Assembly: GCF_001428505.1 (NCBI RefSeq)
Contig: NZ_LMHU01000005.1
Coordinates: 124,001 to 188,000, forward strand
From: Terrabacter sp. Root181
GTDB lineage: Bacteria > Actinomycetota > Actinomycetes > Actinomycetales > Dermatophilaceae
DNA: 64,000 nt
Reading direction: 5' to 3'
Shown here: in pieces, positions 53,947 through 63,115 of the stretch
Position numbering within the stretch: position 1 is the stretch's first letter
Layout: the number at the start of each line of letters is the position of its first letter
Made by a program: the position numbers and the translations under genes
Notes under the pieces: generated by a model
What the model was told of the DNA's origin: nothing
Databases searched by the model: none
What the model saw: only the letters and a program-made list of their open reading frames with translations

Positions 53947-53996
53947 CATCCCGACGAAACCGGGTCAGCGGACCCGTCTGGGTCCAGACTGGTGTG

Positions 53997-54566
53997 GTGA
54001 TCGGCGCGGAGTTCGAGACCGTCCTCGCCGGCGCACGGAACGGTGACGAGGTCGCGTTCGCACGCTTGTGGCGCGACCTCAACCCACCGTTGCTGCGCTA
54101 CCTGAGTCTGGGGGGAGACACCGCTGACGAGGTCGCCGCGGAGACGTGGTTGACCGTCGTCAGGGGACTCGACACCTTCACGGGTGACGAGACGGCTTGG
54201 CGTGCCTGGGTCTTCACGACCGCACGCCGCAGGGCGGTCGATGCTGCCCGCAGACGAGGGCGGGAGGCCCGGTTCGGCCGACAGCACGCCGAGTGGGTGG
54301 CGACGGTCCGGGACTGTGCTGACGACGTCGTCGACGCGCTGACGACGCAGGAGGCCGTGGCCCTCGTGCGCCGGCTCCCTCCCCTGCAGGCCGAGGTCGT
54401 GCTGCTACGGGTCGTGGCGGGGCTGCCCGTGAGCGAGGTGGCGGACGTGCTGGGACGCACGCCCGGGGCGGTCCGCGTCGCCGCACACCGCGGACTGCGT
54501 GCGCTCGCCGACCTCGTCGCTCCGGCCGGTGTAACGCTGGCCGAGGCTGCGACGCTTCGTGAGTGA
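53997..54566 (+). CDS. ECF-type RNA polymerase sigma factor
   Basis: 189 residues from GTG 53997 (53994 possible). Region 2: FARLWRDLNPPLLRYLSL, ADEVAAETWLTVVRGL, WRAWVFTTARRRAVDAARR; region 4: ALTTQEAVALVRRLPPLQAEVV, VSEVADVLGRTPGAVRVAAHRGLRAL (in parts EVADVLGRTPGAV). It is unrelated to ECF41: no SnoaL extension. It overlaps the next gene by eight bases, the usual arrangement for a sigma factor and its regulator. Confidence 0.9.
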   Translation: MIGAEFETVLAGARNGDEVAFARLWRDLNPPLLRYLSLGGDTADEVAAETWLTVVRGLDTFTGDETAWRAWVFTTARRRAVDAARRRGREARFGRQHAEWVATVRDCADDVVDALTTQEAVALVRRLPPLQAEVVLLRVVAGLPVSEVADVLGRTPGAVRVAAHRGLRALADLVAPAGVTLAEAATLRE

Positions 54567-55500
54567 CATGGGCACGACCTGGTGGCACGAGAGGAACCGA
54601 GGGCGTCGCGACGACGTTCCCGCGTCTCCTGCTGGACTTCACCGGGGCGAGCCGGGACGCGACCGGATGCGCGACCCGTCGCTCGCCCCGGTGATCCGGG
54701 CGCTGACCGCCGAGCCGAGTGAGCGTGAACTCGACGGCATCGGGCCGGCTCTCGCCGAGCTCCGGGCGCGGGTCGCGCAGGCGTCGCCCGGAGCTCGGCG
54801 ACGCCGGATGCTCGCGACCGCCTTCGGCGCCAAGCTGGGAGCCACCCTCGGCGGAGTGGCGGCCGGCCTCGTCGGGGTGGGCACCGTGCTGCTCGTCTCC
54901 ACGCACCTGCCGAGCGGCGCCCAGCTCCCCGCGGGCCTCGACGGACCCGCCCAGCCGCACCCGGCTGTCGTCAGCGCGACGGCACCTCCTCGAGGCCCTG
55001 ACGCGAACGGGCCCGCCAAGCACGGCCTGTGCACGGCCTGGACGGCCCGGTCCACCCACGGCTCCCAGGGCAAGGTCGACGGGTCTGTCGCCTTCGCCAA
55101 CCTCGTCGAGGCCGCGGGTGGTGCGGACAAGGTCGCCGCGTTCTGCGCCGACGTGCTGAAACCGCGGGCGTCGGGCGGCCCCGGCAACGGCAACGGGGCG
55201 GGTAAGGCGAACGGCAACGCCAAGGGCAAGCCGAACGGCACGGCAGCGGACAAGGGGAAGGACAAGGCGGAGAAGCAGCCGGACGGCACGCCGACCGACG
55301 AGCCGACCGGCACGACGACGCCGACGACGCCTGCGCCGACGACAGCGCCGACGACAGCGCCGACGACGCCTGCGACCACGCCGACGACAACGCCGACGAC
55401 GCCTGCGACGACGCCCACGACGACGCCGGCCACCACCACGGGCACGCCGGTGCCGCGGGGATCCGCGACCGTGGAGCCGGGCCAGACCGTCGGGCCCTGA
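54559..55500 (+). CDS. Membrane protein with P/T-rich tail, possible anti-sigma partner
   Basis: 313 residues from GTG 54559. Residues about 40-75 form a basic helical segment, followed by one membrane helix (about 88-114, GATLGGVAAGLVGVGTVLL). The outside part has a short domain with paired Cys (HGLCTAWTARS, AFCADVL), then Lys/Gly/Asn repeats and about 60 residues of TTP/PTT repeats encoded by ACGACGCC-like repeats. Position and topology suggest an anti-sigma factor, but I see no ZAS zinc motif. Function not shown. Confidence 0.72.
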   Translation: MSDMGTTWWHERNRGRRDDVPASPAGLHRGEPGRDRMRDPSLAPVIRALTAEPSERELDGIGPALAELRARVAQASPGARRRRMLATAFGAKLGATLGGVAAGLVGVGTVLLVSTHLPSGAQLPAGLDGPAQPHPAVVSATAPPRGPDANGPAKHGLCTAWTARSTHGSQGKVDGSVAFANLVEAAGGADKVAAFCADVLKPRASGGPGNGNGAGKANGNAKGKPNGTAADKGKDKAEKQPDGTPTDEPTGTTTPTTPAPTTAPTTAPTTPATTPTTTPTTPATTPTTTPATTTGTPVPRGSATVEPGQTVGP

Positions 55501-55513
55501 GGGCGGGGAGGGG

Positions 55514-55549
55514 GTGGGCGTGTGCCGAGGGGTTTCGGCACACGCCCAC
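55514..55549. terminator. 15-bp perfect hairpin between convergent genes
   Basis: GTGGGCGTGTGCCGA (55514-55528) pairs with 55535-55549 around a 6-base loop, 13 bases after the P/T-rich protein's stop. Confidence 0.83.
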
Positions 55550-55556
55550 TCGGTGG

Positions 55557-55583
55557 GGGTGCGCGCGGGACCCGCGCGCACCC
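55557..55583. terminator. Second adjacent hairpin before the carboxylase stop
   Basis: GGGTGCGCGCGGG (55557-55569) and its complement (55571-55583) are separated by a single A, so the working loop would be about five bases. It lies seven bases from the carboxylase stop codon, probably serving the minus-strand transcript. Confidence 0.75.
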
Positions 55584-55589
55584 ACCCGG

Positions 55590-58500
55590 TCAGCCCTGCA
55601 GGCCCGCCTCGATGGCGGCGATGATGCGCGGACGCATCTCGTGCGCGTCGATGACGGCGTCGACCGAGCCGACCGAGACGGCGCGGTGGATGCTGTGCAC
55701 CGCGTCGAACTCGGAGGCGACCTGGCCGAGCTTCTCGGCGCGCACCGATGTGCGCAGCTCGGCGACCTCGGTGGCCAGACGCGCGCGCTCGACGCCGGAG
55801 GCCGAGGCGAGACGTCCCTCGAGCTCGGTGACGCGCGGGTCGGACGCCGTGCGGGCGTCGACGTCGCGGGAGAAGACGACGGCCGCGGCGGGGGCGCCAC
55901 CGAGCACCGACGCGAACGACCCCTCGACGGCGAGCACCGTCATGCGCGGGTTGAGCGTCTTGGAGAAGACGACGAACGCGCCACCGTGGTAGCGGGAGAC
56001 CACGGTGAAGACGATCGGGCCGTCGAAGTTGACAATGGCCCGGCCGATCTCGGCGCCGTACTCGAGCTGGAGGCTGCGCATCGACTCGGGTGAGCCGTCG
56101 AAGCCCGAGAGGTTGGCGAGGACGACGACCGGTCGGTTGCCGCTCGCGGCGTTGACCGCGCGCGCCACCTTCTTGCTCGAGCGCGGGAAGAGCGTGCCGG
56201 CCGTGTAGGTGTCGGGGCCGTCGGTGGGCGGGAAGCCGCGGCGCGGCACCGACTTGGACTCGATGCCGATGAGGGTGACCGGGATGCCGCCGAGGTGGGC
56301 GTCCTGCACCACAGCCGTCTCGGCGTCGGCCATGCCGGCCCAGCGCTCGAGCGGCTCGTGGTCCTGGTCGCTGACCGCCCGCATCAGGGTGCGGATGTCG
56401 AAGGGCTTCTTGCGGTCCGGGTTGGTGAGCGAGCTGAAGATGTCGCCGACCGTCTTGAAGCCGGAGTCGGCCAGCTCGTGCGGGAAGAGCGTCACGTCGC
56501 GGTGCGAGGGGTCGCTCGTGCTGACCCGCCGGGGACCCGACTCGCCGGGGCTGACGTACGCGTGGTCGTAGTGCGCCATGAGGATGGCGCGGGCGCCCGC
56601 GAGGTCCTTGGCCCAGTACTGCGCCTGGCCGTTCGGGCCCATGACGCGGTCGTAGCCGCCGATGCCGAAGTTGTCCTCGGCCGAGACGCCACCGGAGAAG
56701 TCGAGCGACTGCTTGCCCGTGAGGACCATGGCGCTGTCGGGCGTCATGACGAGGATGCCCTTGGTGTGCATGAGCATCGTCGCCTCGGCGTTCCAGTAGG
56801 GCTGGGCTCCGACGTTGATGCCGGCGACGACGATGTTGATCTCGCCGCCCGCCTGGGTGAACTCGATGATCCGCTTGAGGGCGCGGGCCACCCAGTCCAT
56901 GTTCTCGGTGCCGGAGTCCATCGAGATGCGGGCGCCGGCGGACAGGGAGTACCACTCGAGCGGCACCTGGAGGCGCTCGGCGAGGTCGATGGCCGCGATG
57001 ACGCGGGCGCACTCGGCCTCGGCGACCGAGCCGAGCGAGCGGAGGGGGTCGCCGGAGAGGACGACGCGGGTGACGCCCTCGGGGTGGCGGACCGTCGGCG
57101 AGCTGACGACGGCGACGATGATGCCGGCCTTGTTGAGCCCCTGCGGGCGGTCGACCGGCACGAGCGTGCCCGAGTCGTCGAGGTCGTGCTCGACGACGGT
57201 GCCGCCGTCGCCGGCGATCATCGACTGGAGCTCGTAGGGGTAGACGAGACCGCGGCGCCGGGCGCGGACGACCTTGGAGGCGTAGTCGTCGAGCGGCTTG
57301 AGCGGCTCGGTGGGCGGCGCGCCGAGGGTGCCGGTGACGCCGGAGCCGGGCTGGTAGAAGAAGCGACCTGCGATGGGGAGCGGGGCCTCGCCGGGCGCGC
57401 CCGCGACGTTGGCCTGGACGAGCACCTCCTCGATGCCGGCGCCGGCCGTGACGGGCGCGATCCTGCTCTGCAGCGCCGTCAGCTGGCCGAGGTCGGCCTC
57501 GATGGTCGGCCAGATCTGGACCCACACGTGGTTCATGTCGAGCCTGGAGCCCTTGGCGCCGCGGCTCGCGCGGACCCGGCGGATCGCCTCGAGGCAGTTG
57601 GCGATGGCGCGCTCGACGTGCGGCAGGCCGGAGACCTGCCCCGACTCGTCGCGCACGACGACGATCTGGCGCACCTGCGCCAGCGCCACGAGGCGGTGGT
57701 CGTCGGAGTTGTCCCTGGCGACGCACTCGTAGAGCAGGACGTCCTCGGGCGCCTCGAGCCGCGTCACGTCGAACGAGGTGAGGCGCCACAGGTTGAGGCG
57801 CCGCCCGACCATCGGGTGCACGCCCCGCACGAGGCGGTCCTCGGCGAGCGTGCCGTCGACGGGGCGGAAGGTGAAGTAGCCGACGGGGCCTCCCCGGCCC
57901 GCGCTCACGGCGACGGCCACGCGACGTACGTCCTGGGCGAAGGGCAGCTGCTGGAGCAGCGTGGCGAGCTGCTCGCTCGCGGCGTCGGGGGACTCGGGCT
58001 CCTGCGGCCAGCGCAGGTAGAGGTCGACGACCGACTGGAGCCCCGTGGCGCGCGACCACACGTCGTTGGAGACGGCCGCGTCGAGCGCGCTGCCCGGCAC
58101 GAGCTCGTCGACCCCGCCGATCGTCGACGTCAGGTGGGTCGGTCGGTCGTCGAGGGTGTAGTCGGCCACGGCGAAGGGCCGGCCGCCCTCGGAGAAGGTG
58201 CGCAGGCCGTGCAGCTCGTGCTCGCGGTAGTGACGCTTGATGAGCACCTCGAGCATCGGCTCGTGCTCGGGCAGCCGCTCCGGCGACTCCTCGTGGAGGC
58301 GCTCGGTGAGGAAGCGCACGATCTGCTCGGGGATCGCCGCGAGCTCGTCGATGCGGGCCGTGTGGTCGGGCGCGTCGGGCTCGGCCGCGAGCGTCGCGAG
58401 CTTGTCGCGGACGCCGGCGAGCACGCTCTGGCGCTCCTCGTCGACGAGCGGCTGGTCGAACCAGCGGAAGCGGACGCTGCGGGCGAGGTCGCCGATGACG

Positions 58501-61127
58501 GGGAAGCGCAGCTGGGTCGCGACGACGAGGCGGTCGAGCGCCTCCCGGGCGGCGACGTCGAGCGGCGCGGCCGGGATCGGCTCGGCGAGCCAGCGCTGGA
58601 GGATCGACGTCGCGAGCTGGACCTCGGGCGCCGAGCGCTGCTGGGCGAGGAAGACGCGGAAGACGGCCTCCTCGAGGTCGGGTGTGCGCTCGAAGTCGGT
58701 GACGCCGTAGTGGAGCAGCACGCGGGCGAGCTTGTCGCGGAAGTCAGCCGAGAGGCCGGCGCGGTCGACGTCGAGGCTCTGGAGGTAGGAGTGGAAGTGC
58801 TCGCGCGGGCTGTGCACGAGCAGCTCGGTGTGCCGCTCCTCGGCCGCGGGGCGGTTGCGGCTCAGTTCGGCGAAGTCGGTGAGCAGGTCGAGGACCGCGA
58901 TCTCCTCGGCGAGCGGGATGGTGCCGCTGGCGGCGAGCTCGTCGCGAGCCGTGAGGTAGCCGGCGAGCACCCTGCGGTCACCGCTGGGGTCTCCGTCGAA
59001 GCCGAGGACGCTCGCCGAGAGGTCCTCGATACCGCGGTCGACGCGCTCGCGCACGCTCGCGTGACCCGCGCTCGAGTCGGGCAGGTCGAGGTCGACGGTC
59101 TCGGTGGCCGCTGTCTCGGCGACCTCGGCCTCGTCGCCGGTGGGCTCGAGGCGCACGAGCGGCGCGCCGGTCTCGACCTGGCTGCCGACGCTGACGAGGA
59201 GCTCGCGGACGCGCGCCGCGAAGGGCGCCGGCAGCACCGTCTCCATCTTCATCGACTCGAGGACGAGCACCGGAGCACCGGCGGCCACCTCGTCGCCGAC
59301 GGCGGCCGGGGTCGCGACGACCAGCGCGGGCGCGGGCGACCGCACGACGCCGCCCTCGTCACGCGAGACGCGGTGGGTGACCCCGTCGACCTCGACGAGG
59401 TGGACGGGTCCGTGGGTGGCGGTGACGAGGCGGTGCGCGCGTCCCTCGACGACGATGCGGCCGGCATACTCGTCGATGCGGTCGAGCGTCGCGTCGACGA
59501 CGTGCTCGTCGGCGCCGTTGGTGATGGAGACGCGGTAGCGGTGCGACGCCGTGCGCAGCACCATGACCTTGTATGCCGTGCCGCGCAGCTTGAGGTCGAT
59601 GGCGCGGCCGACCGTGTGCTGCACCTGCGGGCGGCCACCGCGGGCCGACGCGAGCAGGCGGGCCCGCTCGATGGCCTCGGCGTCCTCGTAGGCCTCGATG
59701 CCGGCGGCGACGAGCGCGACACCGGAGTGGCGGTGCGAGACGAGGCGGCCCTCGGCGCGGACGCGGTCGATCCAGCCGGTGTCGGCCGAGCCGTCGATGA
59801 TCTCGGGCTGGTCGAGCAGGTCGAGGATGAAGCTCTTGTTCGTCGAGCCGCCGTCGATGACGACGGTCGTCTCGGCCATGGCGCGGCGCAGGCGGGCGAG
59901 GGCCTCGTCGCGGTCGCGGCCGTGGGCGATGATCTTGGCGATCATCGAGTCGAAGTCGGCGGGGATCGAGTCGCCTTCTCCCACACCGGTGTCGACGCGG
60001 ATGCCGGGGCCGGCGGGGAACTGGAGCAGGCTGATGTGGCCGGGGCTCGGCGCGAAGTCGCGGTCGGGATCCTCGGCGTTGAGGCGGGCCTCGACGGCGT
60101 GGCCGCGCTGGGTGGGTCGCCCGCCGGGGAGGTCGTCGAGGCGGCCGCCGTTCGCGACGTGGATCTGGAGCTTGACGAGGTCGGTGTCGGTGACGACCTC
60201 GGTGATGGGGTGCTCGACCTGGAGGCGGGTGTTGACCTCGAGGAAGGCGAAGAAGCGCTCGCCCGGGTGGTAGAGGAACTCGACCGTGCCGGCGCCGGCG
60301 TAGCCCACGGCGATGGCGAGGCGCTCGGCGCTCGTGCGGACCTCGTCCTCCTGCTCGGGGCGCAGCACCGGCGACGAGGACTCCTCGATGACCTTCTGGT
60401 TGCGGCGCTGCACCGAGCAGTCGCGCACGCCCACGGCCCACGCCGAGCCCTGGCCGTCGGCGATGACCTGCACCTCGATGTGGCGGGCGCCGGTCACGAG
60501 CTTCTCGAGGAAGACGACGCCCGAGCCGAATGCGCGCTGCGCCTCGTCGCGGGTGCGCTCGTAGGCGTCGGTGAGGTCGGCGTCGGAGTCGACGCGACGG
60601 ATGCCGCGGCCACCGCCACCGGCGGTCGCCTTGAGCATGAGCGGGTAGCCGATGCGCGCGGCCGCGGCCTTCGCGTCCTCGAGGGTGTCGACGCCGCCGC
60701 GGCTCCACGGAGCGACCGGCACGCCGACCTCCTCGGCGATGAGCTTGCTGCCGATCTTGTCGCCGAGCTTGCGCATCGCGTCGGGGCTGGGGCCGATGAA
60801 GGTGACGCCGACGCGCTCGCACAGGTCGGCGAACGCGGGGTCCTCGGCGACGAAGCCCCAGCCGACCCACGCCGCGTCGGCGTTCGTCGCGCGCAGGGCG
60901 CGCTCGAGGACGGCGTGGTCGAGGTAGGGGCGCGCCGAGGCCGGCCCGAGGTCGTACGCGTGGTCGCTCTCGCGGACGAACATCGCCCGCCGCTCGCCCT
61001 CGGTGTGAAGCGCGATCGTCTCGATGCGGTGCCCGTCGCGGCCTGCCGCGGCGTTGAGGTCCCGCACCGCGTGGATGAGCCGCATGGCGGCCTCGCCGCG
61101 GTTCACGATGGCGATGCGCGAGATCAT
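55590..61127 (-). CDS. Single-chain acyl-CoA carboxylase (biotin carboxylase, BCCP and carboxyltransferase fused)
   Basis: 1845 residues. Biotin carboxylase occupies about 1-460 (VNRGEAAMRLIHAVRD, KATAGGGGRGIR at about 166-177, EVNTRLQVEHPITE). BCCP is about 595-665 with biotinyl-Lys627 in ESMKME. A long central region (about 680-1310) resembles the AC-central part of eukaryotic ACC. The carboxyltransferase fills about 1330-1845 (PQGLNKAGIIVAVVSSP, GGEINIVVAGINVGAQPYWN in parts, PVVVLANLSGFDGSPESM). It carboxylates an acyl-CoA, using bicarbonate and ATP. This fused yeast-type layout is rare in bacteria, which usually split AccA/B/C/D. Confidence 0.93.
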   Translation of the reverse strand: MISRIAIVNRGEAAMRLIHAVRDLNAAAGRDGHRIETIALHTEGERRAMFVRESDHAYDLGPASARPYLDHAVLERALRATNADAAWVGWGFVAEDPAFADLCERVGVTFIGPSPDAMRKLGDKIGSKLIAEEVGVPVAPWSRGGVDTLEDAKAAAARIGYPLMLKATAGGGGRGIRRVDSDADLTDAYERTRDEAQRAFGSGVVFLEKLVTGARHIEVQVIADGQGSAWAVGVRDCSVQRRNQKVIEESSSPVLRPEQEDEVRTSAERLAIAVGYAGAGTVEFLYHPGERFFAFLEVNTRLQVEHPITEVVTDTDLVKLQIHVANGGRLDDLPGGRPTQRGHAVEARLNAEDPDRDFAPSPGHISLLQFPAGPGIRVDTGVGEGDSIPADFDSMIAKIIAHGRDRDEALARLRRAMAETTVVIDGGSTNKSFILDLLDQPEIIDGSADTGWIDRVRAEGRLVSHRHSGVALVAAGIEAYEDAEAIERARLLASARGGRPQVQHTVGRAIDLKLRGTAYKVMVLRTASHRYRVSITNGADEHVVDATLDRIDEYAGRIVVEGRAHRLVTATHGPVHLVEVDGVTHRVSRDEGGVVRSPAPALVVATPAAVGDEVAAGAPVLVLESMKMETVLPAPFAARVRELLVSVGSQVETGAPLVRLEPTGDEAEVAETAATETVDLDLPDSSAGHASVRERVDRGIEDLSASVLGFDGDPSGDRRVLAGYLTARDELAASGTIPLAEEIAVLDLLTDFAELSRNRPAAEERHTELLVHSPREHFHSYLQSLDVDRAGLSADFRDKLARVLLHYGVTDFERTPDLEEAVFRVFLAQQRSAPEVQLATSILQRWLAEPIPAAPLDVAAREALDRLVVATQLRFPVIGDLARSVRFRWFDQPLVDEERQSVLAGVRDKLATLAAEPDAPDHTARIDELAAIPEQIVRFLTERLHEESPERLPEHEPMLEVLIKRHYREHELHGLRTFSEGGRPFAVADYTLDDRPTHLTSTIGGVDELVPGSALDAAVSNDVWSRATGLQSVVDLYLRWPQEPESPDAASEQLATLLQQLPFAQDVRRVAVAVSAGRGGPVGYFTFRPVDGTLAEDRLVRGVHPMVGRRLNLWRLTSFDVTRLEAPEDVLLYECVARDNSDDHRLVALAQVRQIVVVRDESGQVSGLPHVERAIANCLEAIRRVRASRGAKGSRLDMNHVWVQIWPTIEADLGQLTALQSRIAPVTAGAGIEEVLVQANVAGAPGEAPLPIAGRFFYQPGSGVTGTLGAPPTEPLKPLDDYASKVVRARRRGLVYPYELQSMIAGDGGTVVEHDLDDSGTLVPVDRPQGLNKAGIIVAVVSSPTVRHPEGVTRVVLSGDPLRSLGSVAEAECARVIAAIDLAERLQVPLEWYSLSAGARISMDSGTENMDWVARALKRIIEFTQAGGEINIVVAGINVGAQPYWNAEATMLMHTKGILVMTPDSAMVLTGKQSLDFSGGVSAEDNFGIGGYDRVMGPNGQAQYWAKDLAGARAILMAHYDHAYVSPGESGPRRVSTSDPSHRDVTLFPHELADSGFKTVGDIFSSLTNPDRKKPFDIRTLMRAVSDQDHEPLERWAGMADAETAVVQDAHLGGIPVTLIGIESKSVPRRGFPPTDGPDTYTAGTLFPRSSKKVARAVNAASGNRPVVVLANLSGFDGSPESMRSLQLEYGAEIGRAIVNFDGPIVFTVVSRYHGGAFVVFSKTLNPRMTVLAVEGSFASVLGGAPAAAVVFSRDVDARTASDPRVTELEGRLASASGVERARLATEVAELRTSVRAEKLGQVASEFDAVHSIHRAVSVGSVDAVIDAHEMRPRIIAAIEAGLQG

Positions 61128-61288
61128 CGGTGCTCCTTCAGACGGGGGTGGTGTCGCACCCTGCAGCCTTCCACGCCTGCCGGGTGACCGGCGAGTAGAC
61201 AGGCAGAGTCGTCGGGTCGCCGTGAACCGCGCGTGGGTCAGGCGAGGGTGCCGGGGACTGACACCGGAGGCCGATAGCGTTCTCGCCC

Positions 61289-61897
61289 GTGACCACGATC
61301 GACGACGTCAGGCAGGCCGTCCGCACCGCGTCCGAGGTGTCGCTCGACGTCGTGCTCGGGCCGATGAAGTCGGGCAAGAGCCTCGCGCTCATCTCGCTGC
61401 TGTCACCCCTGCAGTTCACGCGGGTGCGGCACCGCGTCTACCAGTCGGAGCGGCACGTCCGCGACAGCGGCGTGACGTCCCGCAGCGGCGGCGTGCTCGC
61501 GACGACGAAGGTCGAGAGCCTGCACGAGGCCCTCGACGAGCAGCTCGACGTCGTGGCCGTCGACGAGGTGCACATGTTCGACCTCGACGACGTCGCGGTC
61601 GTCGACCAGCTGTTGCGTCGCGGCACCCGCGTCGTCGTCGCCGGCATCGACCTCGACCACCGCGGCGAGCTCTTCGCGCCGGTCCGGGCGCTGCTCGAGC
61701 TCGGGCCCGACACCGTGACCTACCGGCGCGCGGTGTGCGACCAGTGCCGCGACTTCAGCGCCACGCACACGCAGGTGCTGCGCTCGGGTGAGCCGTTCCT
61801 CGACCACCTCGGCGGCTCCGAGGCGCTGCCCGACGACGGCACCTTCACCTACGAGGCCCGCTGCCGGTCCTGCTTCGTCCGACCTGCATCGTCCTGA
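61289..61897 (+). CDS. tdk: Thymidine kinase
   Basis: 202 residues from GTG 61289. P-loop GPMKSGKSLAL, VDEVHMFD (Walker B-like with catalytic acid), RGTRVVVAGIDLDHRGELF (lasso entry), zinc ligands CDQC and CRSC. The type II enzyme phosphorylates thymidine with ATP. The lid segment around YQSERHVRDSGVTSRSGG fits. The 161-base spacer towards the carboxylase gene shows no other gene. Confidence 0.93.
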   Translation: MTTIDDVRQAVRTASEVSLDVVLGPMKSGKSLALISLLSPLQFTRVRHRVYQSERHVRDSGVTSRSGGVLATTKVESLHEALDEQLDVVAVDEVHMFDLDDVAVVDQLLRRGTRVVVAGIDLDHRGELFAPVRALLELGPDTVTYRRAVCDQCRDFSATHTQVLRSGEPFLDHLGGSEALPDDGTFTYEARCRSCFVRPASS

Positions 61898-61955
61898 CGC
61901 GCCGGCTCGAGCCGCCGGGTCCGGCCAACGTCTCCGCGTCTGCCGCTGCCCGGGG

Positions 61956-62609
61956 TCACCGCTTCCGGGCGATGGTCAGGCCATCGAAGGCGGTCAGGAC
62001 GACGGACTCGACGCGATCGTCGGAGACCACCAGGTCGTTGAAGGCGCGCAGCGCGACGGTGTTCGCGTCGTCGGTCTCGGGATCGGCGATCCGGCCGCTC
62101 CACAGGACGTTGTCCGCGAGCAACAGGCCCCCCGGACGAACCCGCGGCACCAGCTCGGCCCAGTAGGCGGCATACGCCGGCTTGTCCGCATCGATGAAGA
62201 CCAGGTCGATGTCCGCCGCCGTCGGCAGTGCCCGCAGCGTGTCCAGCGCCGGCGCTATACGCAGCTCGATCCGGTCAGCCAGGCCGGCGGAGGCCCACGC
62301 CCGTCGGCCGATCTCGGTCCACTCTGCGCTGACGTCGCAACACAGCAGTGAGCCTCCCTCGGCCAGCCCCCGGGCGATGCACATGCTCGAGTAGCCCGTG
62401 AACGTCCCCACCTCGACGGCCCGGCGCGCGCCGATCAGTCGGGCGAGCAGGGTGAGCAGCTGTCCCTGGTCGTCGCCGATCTGCATCCCGGCCGCGTCCC
62501 CGAGCCCGGCCGTCTCCGCCTGGAGCCCCCGGACCACGGGATCGGGGCGCCAGGTGCCGTGAGCGACGGCGTAGGAGCGGATCGCGTCCGTCACCGGGAA
62601 GCTGCGCAT
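61956..62609 (-). CDS. O-methyltransferase (class I SAM, COMT-like family 3)
   Basis: 217 residues. AVEVGTFTGYSSMCIARGL is the SAM motif I, LLCCDVSAEW motif II, DLVFIDADKPAYAAYW carries the metal-binding Asp and the post-motif, and GGLLLADNVLWSGRI the second metal pair. It is a Mg-dependent catechol or caffeoyl-CoA O-methyltransferase type; the acceptor is unknown. Confidence 0.93.
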   Translation of the reverse strand: MRSFPVTDAIRSYAVAHGTWRPDPVVRGLQAETAGLGDAAGMQIGDDQGQLLTLLARLIGARRAVEVGTFTGYSSMCIARGLAEGGSLLCCDVSAEWTEIGRRAWASAGLADRIELRIAPALDTLRALPTAADIDLVFIDADKPAYAAYWAELVPRVRPGGLLLADNVLWSGRIADPETDDANTVALRAFNDLVVSDDRVESVVLTAFDGLTIARKR

Positions 62610-62683
62610 CCTCGAACGCTACGCCCAAGGTCAGGGCCGCGCCCGGGTGATGGTCCCAGGCCGTTCGGCGACACACTGGCTGC

Positions 62684-63025
62684 ATGGTCGAGGTCGATCC
62701 CGAGCGCTTCGAGGTGATGGTGGGCGAAGCGCTCGACGGCATACCCGGAGAGCTGGGTGAGCTCATGAGCAACGTGGCCGTCACCGTGCAGCACGACAGC
62801 GGGCCGCCAGGTCTTCTGGGGCTGTACCAGGGGGTGCCGTTGACGCGTCGGTCGGCGTTCTACGCCGGCGTCCTGCCTGACCGGATCACGATCTTCCGGC
62901 GTGCCATCTGTGCCGTGTGCACCAGCGACTCCGAGGTGGTCGACCAGGTTCGGCGGACGGTCATCCACGAGGTGGGCCATCACTTCGGGATCGGGGACGC
63001 CCGGCTGCGCGAGCTCGGGTACTGA
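62684..63025 (+). CDS. Small metallopeptidase (zincin-like, DUF1025 type)
   Basis: 113 residues. The zinc site is VIHEVGHHFGIGD (HExxHxxGxxD-like minimal gluzincin pattern). FERMVGEALD-like start (here FEVMVGEALDGIP) and LLGLYQGVPLTRRS complete the family. Members are minimal cytoplasmic zincins without known substrate. ATG 62684 has little ribosome site; 74 bases separate it from the divergent methyltransferase. Confidence 0.9.
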   Translation: MVEVDPERFEVMVGEALDGIPGELGELMSNVAVTVQHDSGPPGLLGLYQGVPLTRRSAFYAGVLPDRITIFRRAICAVCTSDSEVVDQVRRTVIHEVGHHFGIGDARLRELGY

Positions 63026-63115
63026 GTCGGCAGGGATTCCCGGAAAGCAGCCATCGAGGCCCGGTCGCCGTCCTAACCTCGAATGGTCCACGATGACACC
63101 CAGGGGGTGGCGAGG

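Noticed and set aside
55310-55450. Tandem DNA repeat as a separate element
   Set aside because: The ACGACGCC-like repeats encode the Thr/Pro tail of the membrane protein in frame and need no other explanation.
54214-58059. A 1281-codon minus-strand frame overlapping the carboxylase and sigma factor genes
   Set aside because: Arg/Pro/Ala-rich translation without motifs; an out-of-frame shadow.
56295-61187. A 1630-codon open frame on the plus strand, opposite the carboxylase
   Set aside because: It is an antisense shadow of a highly G+C-biased gene; its composition (Asp/Val/Glu/Arg/Leu/Gly runs) shows no motif, while the minus strand has full carboxylase domains.
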